Below are positions 37,884 to 46,625 of a DNA stretch of 64,000 nucleotides, piece after piece. The notes under the pieces are model-generated. The model did no database searches. It saw only the letters and a program-made list of their open reading frames with translations, and was not told the DNA's origin. Source of the DNA: Demequina sp. NBRC 110057 (lineage in GTDB: Bacteria > Actinomycetota > Actinomycetes > Actinomycetales > Demequinaceae); assembly GCF_002090175.1 (NCBI RefSeq), contig NZ_BBRN01000003.1:124001-188000 (forward strand). Direction: 5' to 3'. The number at the start of each line of letters is the position of its first letter. Within the stretch, counting starts at the first letter, position 1. The translations under genes were made by a program, and so were the position numbers.

Positions 37884-38797
37884 CACTCACCCGCCGAGTC
37901 GAGGGAGTCGAGCTCGTCGCCGGCGCCACCGGGGCCGCCCATGCCGCCACCCATGCCGCCGCGCATGCCCCCGAAGCCGCTCGTGCAGCCCTCATCGGTC
38001 GCCTCGGACAGCGCGATCGTGGTCGCGTCGTAGCCGCCCGACGAGTCGGACTCGCCCTGGGCGGTCATGCACATGCCAACCTCGATCGCGTCAGAGTCGG
38101 TCGCCTCGGTGCCGGTGACGGTCGCGTCGTCGGCGAGCGTCACGTCGGTGGTCTCACCCTCGCTGTCCTCGACGCTCAGGGTGCCGTCGCCGATCGCCGT
38201 CACGGCGCCGGTCACGAAGGATCCGCCGAAGCCGCCCTCGGGCATCTCACGCTCGGGCATCTCGCCGTCGGAGGGCGCTTCCATGCCCTCGGGCATCGCG
38301 GTGGGCATATCGGAGGGCACCTCGCCGTCGGACGGCATCTCCATGCCCTCGGGCATCTGGCCACCGCCACCGCCGAAGCCCGCGGCGCACGTGCCGTCGT
38401 CGTCGGCGTCGGAGACGGACACGGAGGTCGCGGTGTCGTCGTCACCCAGGACGACGACCACGCACTGGCCCTCCTCGATGTCCGCAAGCGCGATCTCGAC
38501 CTCGGTCGTGACCTCGGTGTCGTCGGTGAAGCGCACCGCGGTCTGCGAGTCGCCATCCTGCACCTGGGCGGTGCCGTCGGAGACGTAGGCGACCTCGCCG
38601 CTTACGCCGGACGGCTGGAAGTCGCCCTGGCCGCCCGCCTGCGGCTGGCCGCTTGCCTCGGGCACCGCGGAGGTGGCCGTCTCCGCACCGGCCGAGGCGC
38701 TCGCGTCCGCGTCGCTGTCGCCGCCGGAGCAGCCGGCGAGGAGCACGGCACCGAGGCCGATCATCGCGAGGGTCTGAGAGGTACGGGTCTTGTTCAT
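37883..38797 (-). CDS. Lipoprotein with two copies of a two-cysteine DUF5666-like domain
   Basis: 304 aa. A lipobox ending LLAGC puts lipid on Cys23. Two similar domains follow: about residues 62-143 (GEVAYVSDGTAQV..., Cys112, Cys137, ending GFGG) and 194-277 (GAVTAIGDGTLSV..., Cys243, Cys271, ending GFGG). Cysteine spacing is 25 and 28 residues, so each probably forms one disulfide. Between them is a Met/Pro/Glu-rich repeat (MPEGMEMPSDGE, MPEGMEAPSDGE, MPEREMPEGG). The C-terminus is Gly/Met-rich. ATG 38797 has an AAGGA ribosome site. It sits between permease and second adaptor; function unknown. Confidence 0.85.
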   Translation of the reverse strand: MNKTRTSQTLAMIGLGAVLLAGCSGGDSDADASASAGAETATSAVPEASGQPQAGGQGDFQPSGVSGEVAYVSDGTAQVQDGDSQTAVRFTDDTEVTTEVEIALADIEEGQCVVVVLGDDDTATSVSVSDADDDGTCAAGFGGGGGQMPEGMEMPSDGEVPSDMPTAMPEGMEAPSDGEMPEREMPEGGFGGSFVTGAVTAIGDGTLSVEDSEGETTDVTLADDATVTGTEATDSDAIEVGMCMTAQGESDSSGGYDATTIALSEATDEGCTSGFGGMRGGMGGGMGGPGGAGDELDSLDSAGE

Positions 38798-38823
38798 AGC
38801 TGGGGTCCTTTCGTCGGGCACGT

Positions 38824-40056
38824 TTACTGGTCTCGAAGGGCGTCAATGGGGGCGAGCTTGGCGGCGCGCGCGGCGGGATAGACACCGAACACGGCGCCGA
38901 TGCCGACCGCGACCACCACGGACACGATGAGTGCGAGGCCCGAGATGACGATGGTCGAGCCGAGCACGCTTGGCAGCGCGAGGGCGAGGCCGACGCCGAT
39001 GATGACGCCGATCGCGCCACCGCTGAGGCCCAGGATCATGGCCTCGATGAGGAACTGGTTGCGGATGGTCGCCGGGGCGGCGCCGAGCGCCTTGCGCAGG
39101 CCGATCTCGCGGGTGCGTTCCGTCACCGACACGAGCATGATGTTCATCACGCCGATGCCGCCGACGAGCAGTGCCAGCGCGGCGATGCCCGTGAGGAGGA
39201 TGGTCAGCTGCTCGTACACCGAGGTGGCGGCGTCGATCAGCGAATCCTGCACATCGATGGTGAAGTCCGCGTCGTCGACCGAGCTGATGCCGTGCATGTT
39301 GAGCAGCAGGGTCTGGGCCTCCTGGGAGGCGGCGCTCAGCACGTCGGAGGACGCGGCCTTGATGTAGATGGTCTGCACCGACTCGCTATTGCCCGAGTCG
39401 TCAAGGGTCTCCACCATCGTGTTCATGGGCACCACGGCGATGTCATCGAGCGACGTGTCGCCCGACGAGCCGGCCTCGGCAAGCACGCCGACGATCTCGA
39501 AGGTGTCGCCGTCGATCGTCACGTCCTGACCCACGACAGCGGTCGAGCCGAACAACTCGGTGGCCGTCTCGGAGCCCAGCACGATGACGTGGGCGGCCGA
39601 GGACTCGTCGTCCTCCGTGAAGAAGTCTCCGTACATCAGTTCACGCGAACGGACATCGGTCCAGCTCGTGGAGGTTCCCGTCACGGTGGTGGTCCAGTTG
39701 CTCTCGCCATACTCGAGCGAGAGGTCGGCGGTCTTCTCGGCCGCCACGCCCACGGCATCGGGCACCGCCACGTCGGAGGCGAGCGCATCGGCGTCGCTGA
39801 GCGTCAGCGTCTCCGCGCTGCCGAACCCGCCGCGCATTCCCGAGTCGTCGGTGGACGAGCCGGGCGAGACGATCAGCAGGTCGGAGCCGAGCGACGCGAT
39901 CTGGTCGGACACGTCCTTCTGGGTACCGAGCCCGAGGCCCACCGTGAGGACCACGGACGCGATGCCGACGACGATGCCGAGCATCGTCAGCAGCGAGCGC
40001 ATCTTATGGCTGCGGATGGCACTCCACGAGCTACTGAGGAGATCGGCGGTTCTCAC
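38824..40056 (-). CDS. MacB/FtsX-type ABC transporter permease
   Basis: 410 aa. One N-terminal membrane helix (LTMLGIVVGIASVVLTVGLGL), a large extracytoplasmic domain (about residues 45-280), then three helices near the C-terminus, with the conserved TERTREIGLRKALGA motif. This is the mechanotransmission fold of MacB, YknZ and LolCE, which moves substrates or force across the periplasmic face rather than through the membrane. Its start overlaps the ATPase stop by 4 bases. Confidence 0.92.
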   Translation of the reverse strand: MRTADLLSSSWSAIRSHKMRSLLTMLGIVVGIASVVLTVGLGLGTQKDVSDQIASLGSDLLIVSPGSSTDDSGMRGGFGSAETLTLSDADALASDVAVPDAVGVAAEKTADLSLEYGESNWTTTVTGTSTSWTDVRSRELMYGDFFTEDDESSAAHVIVLGSETATELFGSTAVVGQDVTIDGDTFEIVGVLAEAGSSGDTSLDDIAVVPMNTMVETLDDSGNSESVQTIYIKAASSDVLSAASQEAQTLLLNMHGISSVDDADFTIDVQDSLIDAATSVYEQLTILLTGIAALALLVGGIGVMNIMLVSVTERTREIGLRKALGAAPATIRNQFLIEAMILGLSGGAIGVIIGVGLALALPSVLGSTIVISGLALIVSVVVAVGIGAVFGVYPAARAAKLAPIDALRDQ

Positions 40057-40778
40057 TTGGCGATCCCCATTCCCTCGCCGACGAACTGGCCGTCGGTGAC
40101 GTTGTAGACGGTCTGGGCACGCGCTGCGACGTCGCCCTCGTGGGTGATGAGCACGATCGTCGCGCCCTCACCGTGCAGGTCGTCGAGCATGCCGAGCACA
40201 TCGGCGGTCGAGCGCGAGTCAAGGTTTCCCGTGGGCTCGTCGGCGAGCACGATGGCCGGCTCGGTCACCAGGGCGCGCGCGATCGCCACGCGCTGCTGCT
40301 GGCCTCCGGACAGCTGACCGGGGTGGTTGCGCGCCTTGTCCGCGAGCCCCACGCGGTCGAGCGCGGCGAGGGCGCGCTCACGGCGCTCCCCCGGTGCCAC
40401 GCCTGCGTAGACGAGCGGCAGCTCGACATTGCCGACGGCGGTCAGGCTCGGCAGCAGGTGAAACTGCTGGAACACGAAGCCGATGCGGCGGTTACGCGCG
40501 GACGCCAGGGCGTCCTCGTTCATGTGCGACACGTCCTCGCCGGCGAGCACGTAACTGCCGGAGGTGAGGACGTCGAGGCAGCCCAGGATGTTCATCAGGG
40601 TCGACTTGCCGGAGCCCGAGGGACCCACGATGGCGACGTACTCGCCCGGATAGATCTGGCAGTCGATGCCGCGCAGCGCCTCGAACTCGATGTCGCCGGT
40701 GAGATAGGTCTTGCGCGCGGCGGTCAGCTCGATGACGGGAGCATCGGGGTCGAGCGCCGCGGTGATGGTGGGAGTCAT
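40053..40778 (-). CDS. MacB-type ABC transporter ATPase
   Basis: 241 aa. Walker [11 protein letters not shown]-loop QQFHLLP, signature [13 protein letters not shown], Walker [12 protein letters not shown], and H-loop ITHEGDVA: a complete nucleotide-binding domain of the MacB/LolD group. ATG 40778 has an AAGGA ribosome site. It powers the overlapping permease gene. Confidence 0.95.
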   Translation of the reverse strand: MTPTITAALDPDAPVIELTAARKTYLTGDIEFEALRGIDCQIYPGEYVAIVGPSGSGKSTLMNILGCLDVLTSGSYVLAGEDVSHMNEDALASARNRRIGFVFQQFHLLPSLTAVGNVELPLVYAGVAPGERRERALAALDRVGLADKARNHPGQLSGGQQQRVAIARALVTEPAIVLADEPTGNLDSRSTADVLGMLDDLHGEGATIVLITHEGDVAARAQTVYNVTDGQFVGEGMGIAK

Positions 40779-40806
40779 ATGACGGTCCTTGTCGTGTCCG
40801 AGGGGC

Positions 40807-42060
40807 TTACTGACCACCGGGCATCTGCCCGCCGCCCGGGAACGACATGCCGTCCGGAAGTTCGCCGCCACCAGGGAACTCGCCCCCGAACTGCTCCATC
40901 ATGTCCTCGGAATCCCCGGCGCCGGACGACGCCATCACTGTCACCTGGAGCTGCTCGCCCTCGCTCAGGCCGTCGGTGATCTTGGTGTACGAGCCGATGC
41001 TGTCGCCGGTCGTCACCTCGCGCTCCTCGGTGGTGCCGTCGTCACCCACCACCGTCACTGTCGACACGCCGTCGGTCGTGGTGATCGCGTTGGTGGGGAT
41101 GGCGAGCGCGTCGGTCTCCCGCAGGGTGACGATGCTCGCGTCGACCGACGTTCCCTCGTAGAGCCCGTCGACGGTCCCGGTCACGGTCAGCTCGACCGCG
41201 TAGGTCGCGGAGCCGCCGGTGGTCGTGGGCAGGTTCGCGATGTCGGTCACGATGCCGTAGAACTCGTCCTCGAGGTCCTCGGAGGTGAAGGTGACCTGGT
41301 CACCCTCCTCGACCTCCGCAACCTCGGCCTCGGTGAGGCTCACCGACACGGTCCACTCGTCCTGACCGACGATGGTCACCCCGCTGGTATCGGTGGCGGC
41401 GGTGGTCGTGGAACCACCCATCGCGCTCGCGCCCGCGTCGGACGCGGAACCGCTTGAGGAGCCGCCCGACACGACGTCGCCGACCTCGTAGGGCTGGCTC
41501 GTCACGAGGCCGGAGATGTCGGCCGTGAGATTGGCGTCGGACATGGCGTCCTCGGAGTCGTCCACATTCTCCTGTAGGACGTCGATCTGAGACTTTGCGG
41601 CCTCAATCTGCGCCTCGGACGAGTCAGAACCGTCGTCCTCGTCCTCGAGGTTTGACAGCGTGGCCTCCGCCTGCGCGAGGCTCGCCTCCGCCTCGCGCAG
41701 CGACGCGGTGAGCTGCAGCGTGTCGATGACGGCGATCACGTCGCCCTTCTCGACGGTGTCGCCCTCCTCGACGTTGACCTTGGTCACGGTGCCGGAGGCC
41801 TCGAACGCCAGGTCGGAGCTCGATACCGCGGCGAGGGCGCCGGTCGCATCGACCGTCTCCTCAAGCGTCTCGAGACCCACGGTGACGGTCTGCTGGCCGC
41901 CGCCACCGGCGGCGTCCATCCCCATCGCCTCGGGCGTGGCGGCCTCGTCGGGGCCCCACAGGGCCATCGCGCCGATGCCGAGGCCAGCGCCCGCGAGGAG
42001 CGCCACCGCGGGAATCCCCCACGCGCGCACACGCGCCCGGTTGAAAGTGAGTGTGGGCAT
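40807..42060 (-). CDS. First adaptor protein of the MacAB-like operon (HlyD/MacA family)
   Basis: 417 aa, normal length. One N-terminal membrane helix (about residues 15-34), lipoyl segment (EASGTVTKVNVEEGDTVEKGD), a helical hairpin (about 110-175), then barrel and membrane-proximal domains. It ends in a Gly/Pro/Met-rich tail (FPGGGELPDGMSFPGGGQ). As the first gene of the operon it follows the direct-repeat operator. In an actinobacterium without an outer-membrane channel, such adaptors probably link the permease to an extracytoplasmic partner. Confidence 0.9.
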   Translation of the reverse strand: MPTLTFNRARVRAWGIPAVALLAGAGLGIGAMALWGPDEAATPEAMGMDAAGGGGQQTVTVGLETLEETVDATGALAAVSSSDLAFEASGTVTKVNVEEGDTVEKGDVIAVIDTLQLTASLREAEASLAQAEATLSNLEDEDDGSDSSEAQIEAAKSQIDVLQENVDDSEDAMSDANLTADISGLVTSQPYEVGDVVSGGSSSGSASDAGASAMGGSTTTAATDTSGVTIVGQDEWTVSVSLTEAEVAEVEEGDQVTFTSEDLEDEFYGIVTDIANLPTTTGGSATYAVELTVTGTVDGLYEGTSVDASIVTLRETDALAIPTNAITTTDGVSTVTVVGDDGTTEEREVTTGDSIGSYTKITDGLSEGEQLQVTVMASSGAGDSEDMMEQFGGEFPGGGELPDGMSFPGGGQMPGGQ

Positions 42061-42096
42061 TGTCCGTCCTGTCCATCGTGACCTGCTGTCGCGATG

Positions 42097-42140
42097 AGGC
42101 TATGGACGGAACCTGGGAGATTGCTGGGAACGGGCTGAGA
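42097..42140 (-). promoter_or_regulatory. OmpR/PhoB-type operator and promoter of the MacAB-like operon
   Basis: Plus-strand hexamers CTGGGA (42113-42118), CTGGGA (42124-42129) and CTGAGA (42135-42140) repeat at exactly 11-bp steps, one helical turn, the hallmark of OmpR-family response-regulator sites. Reading on the minus strand toward the operon, a -10-like TAGCCT lies at 42097-42102. No good -35 exists and the repeats flank where it would be, as in activator-dependent promoters. The regulator itself is not in the window. Confidence 0.6.
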
Positions 42141-42167
42141 CTTCCGTCTCCCCTGGTGCGAGACGGG

Positions 42168-43487
42168 TCAGCGGGCGGGGCCCACACGCACCGAGACGCG
42201 CTCGCGGGAGGCGAGTTCGGCCGCCATGGCGACCACGGCATCGGCCGTCACCGCGCGCACCTGCGCGAGCGACTCCTCGATGCTCCACAGCTCGCCGAAG
42301 ACCAGCTCGGCCTTGCCCAGGCGAGACATGCGCGAGTAGGAGTCCTCGAGCCGCAGCACGGTGGTGCCGGCGATCTGTCCCTGCGCGCGCTCGAGCTCCT
42401 CGTCGGTGATGCCCTCGGTGAGGCGCTCAAGCTCGGCACCCAGGAGTCGCTCGACCTCGTCGGCGTTCGCGGGGTTGCACGCCCCGTACATGCCCCAGAT
42501 GCCGGTCTCCGCGCTCGGGGCTCCGAAGGAGTAGACAGCGTAGGACAGGCCGCGCTTCTCGCGGATCTCCTGGAACAGCCGCGACGACATGCCGCCGCCG
42601 AGGATCGCGTTCATCACCGCGAGGGTGGAGCGGCGCTCGTCGGTGGCGCGGAAGCCGCGCGAGCCGAGCAGCACGTGCGCTTGCTCCAGGTCGCGCGCGA
42701 TCCGCACCTCGGGCGTGAGGGTGGCCTCGACCGTGGCGAGCGGGTCGCGGCGGCCCACCGGCGCCACCTCGCCGGTGAGGTCCCAGCCGCCGCGCGTGAG
42801 CGCCTCCGTGACCATCGCGCACACGGTGTCGTGGTCGACGTTGCCCGCCGCGGACACGATCAGCCCGGCCGGCGTGTAGTGCTGGCGGTAGTGCTCGGCC
42901 ACGGCGTCGCGCGACACGGAACGGATGATCTCGGGCGTGCCTCCGATGGGCCGGCCCAGCGGGTGGCCGGAGAGCACTGCCTCCGTGAAACGCTCGTGGG
43001 CGACGTCGCCGGGGTCGTCGTCGTTCATCGCGAGTTCCTCGAGGATGACGCCGCGCTCCATCTCGAAGTCGGCCTCGGTGAGGGAGGCCGAGGTGACCAT
43101 GTCGAGGATGACGTCGATGGCCGTCGGCAAGTCGCGGTCGATGACCCGCGCGTAGTAGCAGGTGAACTCCTTGCCCGTCATCGCGTTGGACTCGCCACCC
43201 ACGCGGTCGAACTCGACGGCGATGTCCTGCGCGGTACGCCGCGGGGTGCCCTTGAACAGCAGGTGCTCGAGGAAGTGCGTGGAGCCGGCGTGCTCGGGGG
43301 TCTCGTCGCGGCTTCCCACGCCCACCCAGGCGCCAAAGGTCGCGGACCGCATCCCGGGGATGTGCTCGGTGAGGACCCGCACCCCGCCCGGCAGTACCGA
43401 GCGGCGAATGACCGCTCCCGCGTCCTGCTCGACCGTGAGGTGACTTCCGATGGACTGCGAGGGGACGAGCGGGAGGGCGTGAGGCAT
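42168..43487 (-). CDS. M16-family zinc metallopeptidase (PepR-like processing peptidase)
   Basis: 439 aa. Inverted zinc motif HFLEH (STHFLEHLLFKGT), with the distal glutamate in the following helix, then the M16 C-terminal domain with RGFRATDERRS and RGLSYAVYSFGAP. It resembles mitochondrial processing peptidase beta and bacterial PqqL-like enzymes. It directly follows pnp, an arrangement conserved in actinobacteria. The physiological substrate is unknown. Confidence 0.92.
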   Translation of the reverse strand: MPHALPLVPSQSIGSHLTVEQDAGAVIRRSVLPGGVRVLTEHIPGMRSATFGAWVGVGSRDETPEHAGSTHFLEHLLFKGTPRRTAQDIAVEFDRVGGESNAMTGKEFTCYYARVIDRDLPTAIDVILDMVTSASLTEADFEMERGVILEELAMNDDDPGDVAHERFTEAVLSGHPLGRPIGGTPEIIRSVSRDAVAEHYRQHYTPAGLIVSAAGNVDHDTVCAMVTEALTRGGWDLTGEVAPVGRRDPLATVEATLTPEVRIARDLEQAHVLLGSRGFRATDERRSTLAVMNAILGGGMSSRLFQEIREKRGLSYAVYSFGAPSAETGIWGMYGACNPANADEVERLLGAELERLTEGITDEELERAQGQIAGTTVLRLEDSYSRMSRLGKAELVFGELWSIEESLAQVRAVTADAVVAMAAELASRERVSVRVGPAR

Positions 43488-43602
43488 ACCGGTGAGCCTA
43501 ACCGGGCCGGTGCGGTCGTCTCGCCATATGACCGCACGGGCCGCCTCTCACGACCGTCGGCGCTGGCGATCTCATCGATGACCGCAAGGCCCGCCGGACA
43601 TG

Positions 43603-43642
43603 CCGCGAGGGCGGCCCCGGAAACCCGGGACCGCCCTCGCGG
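43603..43642 (-). terminator. Hairpin terminator after pnp
   Basis: CCGCGAGGGCGG (43603-43614) pairs with CCGCCCTCGCGG (43631-43642), with five further pairs inside after one mismatch. It lies 20 bases past the pnp stop and before the M16 gene, so it may be a full terminator or protect the pnp 3' end. Confidence 0.7.
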
Positions 43643-43662
43643 ATGTCGTGTGGAGCGGGCGA

Positions 43663-45873
43663 TTACTCGCCGGCCTCCTCGGAGGCCTCGTCCGACTTCT
43701 CCTCGACGACGCCGAGCGACAGCTTGCCGCGCGGGTCGACCTCAGTGATCTCGACCTGGATCTTCTGGCCGATGGACAGGACGTCCTCGACGTTCTCGAC
43801 GCGCTTGCCACCCACGAGCTTGCGGATCTGCGAGATGTGCAGCAGACCGTCCTTGCCCGGCGACAGCGAGACGAAGGCGCCGAAGGCGACCGTCTTGACG
43901 ACGGTGCCGACGAAGCGCTCGCCGACCTCGGGGACGTGCGGGTTGGCGATCGCGTTGATCGCGGCACGCGCGGCCTCGGCCGAGGGGCCGTCCACCGCAC
44001 CGATGAACACGGTGCCGTCGTCCTCGATCGAGATGTCGGCGCCCGTGTCGTCCTGGATCTGGTTGATCATCTTGCCCTTGGGGCCAATGACCTCACCGAT
44101 CTTGTCGACCGGCACGCGCACCGTGATGATGCGCGGCGCGTGGGGGCTCATCTCGTCGGGCTCGGTGATCGCACCGGCCATGACGTCGAGGATGTGGAGG
44201 CGTGCCTCCTTGGCCTGGTCAAGCGCGCCGGCGAGCACCGAGGCGGGGATGCCGTCGAGCTTGGTGTCGAGCTGGATCGCGGTGACGAACTCGGAGGTAC
44301 CGGCGACCTTGAAGTCCATGTCGCCGAACGCGTCCTCGGCGCCAAGGATGTCGGTCAGCGCCGCGTACCGGGTCTCACCGTCGACGGTGTCGGACACGAG
44401 GCCCATGGCGATACCGGCGACGGGGGCCTTCAGCGGCACACCCGCGTTGAGCAGCGCGAGCGTCGAGGCGCACACGGAACCCATCGAGGTCGAGCCGTTC
44501 GAGCCCAGCGCCTCGGAGACCTGGCGGATCGCGTAGGGGAAGTCCTCACGCGACGGCAGGACGGGGACGAGGGCGCGCTCGGCGAGGGCACCGTGGCCGA
44601 TCTCGCGGCGCTTCGGGGAGCCCACACGACCGGTCTCGCCCGTGGAGAAGGGCGGGAAGTTGTAGTGGTGCATGTAGCGCTTCTTCGTCTCCGGGTTAAA
44701 GGAGTCGATCTGCTGCTCCATCTTGAGCATGTTCAGGGTCGTGATGCCCATGATCTGGGTCTCGCCACGCTCGAAGATCGCGGAGCCGTGCACGCGCGGG
44801 ATGGGGCCCACCTCGGCGGACAGCGGACGGATGTCGCGCAGGCCACGGCCGTCGATGCGGACGCCGTCCTTGAGGATGCGCTGGCGCACCGTCTTCTTGG
44901 TGACGGAGCGGACGGCGGCGGAGATCTCCTTCTCGCGGCCCTCGAACTGGGCACCGAGCGACTCAAGGGCGGAGGCCTTGATCTCGTCGAGGCGGTTCTC
45001 GCGGGTCTGCTTGTCGGCGATCTGGAGGGCCTCGGTGAGGTCGGCCTCGGTCGCGGCCTGCACGGCCTCGAAGACGTCGTCCTGGTAGTCGAGGAAGCGC
45101 GGGAACTCCTGCGTCTCCTTGGCGGCGGCGTTGGCGAGTTCGATCTGAGCCTCGCACAGCGCACGCAGGAAGGGCTTGGCGGCCTCGAGGCCCTCGGCCA
45201 CGACCTGCTCGGTGGGGGCGGTGGCGCCCTCCGAGACGAGCTGGAAGGCGTCGTCGGTGGCCTCGGCCTCGACCATCATGATGGCGACGTCGTCACCGGC
45301 GATGCGGCCGGCCACGACCATGTCGAACACCGCGCGCTCCTTCTCGGAGTAACGCGGGAAGGCGACCCACTGGCCGTCGACGAGCGCGATGCGCACACCG
45401 GCGACGGGGCCGGTGAAGGGCAGGCCAGACAGCTGCGTCGACGCCGAGGCGGCGTTGATCGCGAGGGTGTCGTAGGCGTCGTCGGGGTTGATCGCGAGGA
45501 CCGTCACGACGACCTGGACCTCGTTGCGCAGACCCGACACGAAGGTGGGGCGCAGCGGGCGGTCGATGAGGCGGCAGGTGAGGATCGCGTCGGTCGAGGG
45601 GCGGCCCTCACGACGGAAGAACGAGCCGGGGATCTTGCCGGCCGCGTACGAGCGCTCCTCGACGTCCACCGTCAGGGGGAAGAAGTCGAAGCCGTCGCGG
45701 GGGTGCTTGCCGGCCGTGGTGGCCGACAGCAGCATGGTGTCGTTGTCGAGGTAAGCGGCGACGGTACCGGCGGCCTGCTGCGCGAGGCGGCCCGTCTCGA
45801 AGCGGACGGTACGGGTACCGAACTTGCCATTGTCGATGACCGCTTCCGCGGCCTTGATCTCGGGACCTTCCAT
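43663..45873 (-). CDS. pnp: Polynucleotide phosphorylase
   Basis: 736 aa. Two RNase PH domains, an alpha-helical linker, then KH ([13 protein letters not shown]) and S1 ([16 protein letters not shown]) RNA-binding domains, ending in a short acidic tail. It degrades RNA 3'-5' with phosphate and can add tails; streptomycete homologues were called guanosine pentaphosphate synthetase. rpsO lies upstream in the same direction with a long leader between. Confidence 0.98.
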   Translation of the reverse strand: MEGPEIKAAEAVIDNGKFGTRTVRFETGRLAQQAAGTVAAYLDNDTMLLSATTAGKHPRDGFDFFPLTVDVEERSYAAGKIPGSFFRREGRPSTDAILTCRLIDRPLRPTFVSGLRNEVQVVVTVLAINPDDAYDTLAINAASASTQLSGLPFTGPVAGVRIALVDGQWVAFPRYSEKERAVFDMVVAGRIAGDDVAIMMVEAEATDDAFQLVSEGATAPTEQVVAEGLEAAKPFLRALCEAQIELANAAAKETQEFPRFLDYQDDVFEAVQAATEADLTEALQIADKQTRENRLDEIKASALESLGAQFEGREKEISAAVRSVTKKTVRQRILKDGVRIDGRGLRDIRPLSAEVGPIPRVHGSAIFERGETQIMGITTLNMLKMEQQIDSFNPETKKRYMHHYNFPPFSTGETGRVGSPKRREIGHGALAERALVPVLPSREDFPYAIRQVSEALGSNGSTSMGSVCASTLALLNAGVPLKAPVAGIAMGLVSDTVDGETRYAALTDILGAEDAFGDMDFKVAGTSEFVTAIQLDTKLDGIPASVLAGALDQAKEARLHILDVMAGAITEPDEMSPHAPRIITVRVPVDKIGEVIGPKGKMINQIQDDTGADISIEDDGTVFIGAVDGPSAEAARAAINAIANPHVPEVGERFVGTVVKTVAFGAFVSLSPGKDGLLHISQIRKLVGGKRVENVEDVLSIGQKIQVEITEVDPRGKLSLGVVEEKSDEASEEAGE

Positions 45874-46181
45874 GGAAGGGTGCTCCGTTTCTGATCGTGG
45901 CAGGCCACAGCGAACTGAAGAGGCCCGTATGCCTCACTGATCGTCAGTCGACATGCTCAGAGTCGTGACCACGCGCTCGCAGCGTGGTGAATCTGCCCAT
46001 CTCCACCGAGGATCAGCGTCAGCCGGCCTGCCAGGTGTATGCAGTTGGGCCCGCCGCGGGGCGGAGGGCCGTGTCCATGCTAGCAGGGAGCCCCGGCGGG
46101 ACCCCCTCTGACATGCGAAAGACCCGGCCGCTCGACCTCCGTGAGGAGGGAGCGACCGGGCCGAGCGCGACCGGGTGCGTC
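45874..46181 (-). other. 308-base intergenic region and leader between rpsO and pnp
   Basis: No gene is visible. It holds the rpsO terminator (46123-46160) and a small hairpin, CCACGC (45969-45974) / GCGTGG (45982-45987), in the probable pnp leader. In other bacteria the pnp leader is a target for RNase III and PNPase autoregulation; that role here is inference. Confidence 0.5.
46123..46160 (-). terminator. Terminator after rpsO
   Basis: CCCGG (46123-46127) with CCGGG (46156-46160), then CGCTC (46129-46133) with GAGCG (46150-46154), form an interrupted stem 21 bases beyond the rpsO stop. On the minus strand it is followed by TCTTTCGC. Confidence 0.6.
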
Positions 46182-46451
46182 TTAGCGGCGCAGGCCCAGG
46201 CGCTCAATCAGCGAGCGGTAACGCTCGATGTCGACGCGCGAGAGGTAGTTGAGCAGGTTGCGGCGCTTACCGACGAGCAGGAGGAGGCCACGACGCGAGT
46301 GGTGGTCGTGCTTGTGCTCCTTGAGGTGCTCGGTGAGGTCGGTGATGCGCTGCGTGAGGAGCGCGACCTGGACCTCGGGCGAACCGGTGTCACCCTCGAC
46401 GGTGGCGTACTCGGTCATGATGGACTTCTTGGTGGCTGCGTCAAGAGGCAC
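46182..46451 (-). CDS. rpsO: 30S ribosomal protein S15
   Basis: 89 aa, the standard length, from a GTG start at 46451 with an AAGGAG ribosome site. Contains [15 protein letters not shown] and [18 protein letters not shown], the 16S rRNA-binding face. S15 nucleates the platform of the small subunit and, in E. coli, represses its own translation. A -10-like TATGAT lies on the minus strand at 46544-46549, suggesting a leader of about 85 bases with a small GCCGT/ACGGC hairpin. Confidence 0.98.
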   Translation of the reverse strand: MPLDAATKKSIMTEYATVEGDTGSPEVQVALLTQRITDLTEHLKEHKHDHHSRRGLLLLVGKRRNLLNYLSRVDIERYRSLIERLGLRR

Positions 46452-46625
46452 GGCGCACTCTCCTTCTTCGTCTTGTTGCGCGGAGCTCCCGGGCTTGTTC
46501 TCCGGGGGCACTAGGTTCCGCGGCCGTTTCACGGCGACGGTCAATCATACACGCGCAGGAGCCTCGCGCGCTACGCGACCTCCGACGGCCGATGCCGGGG
46601 CCGGCTCGGCCGCGCGGCGGCGGCG

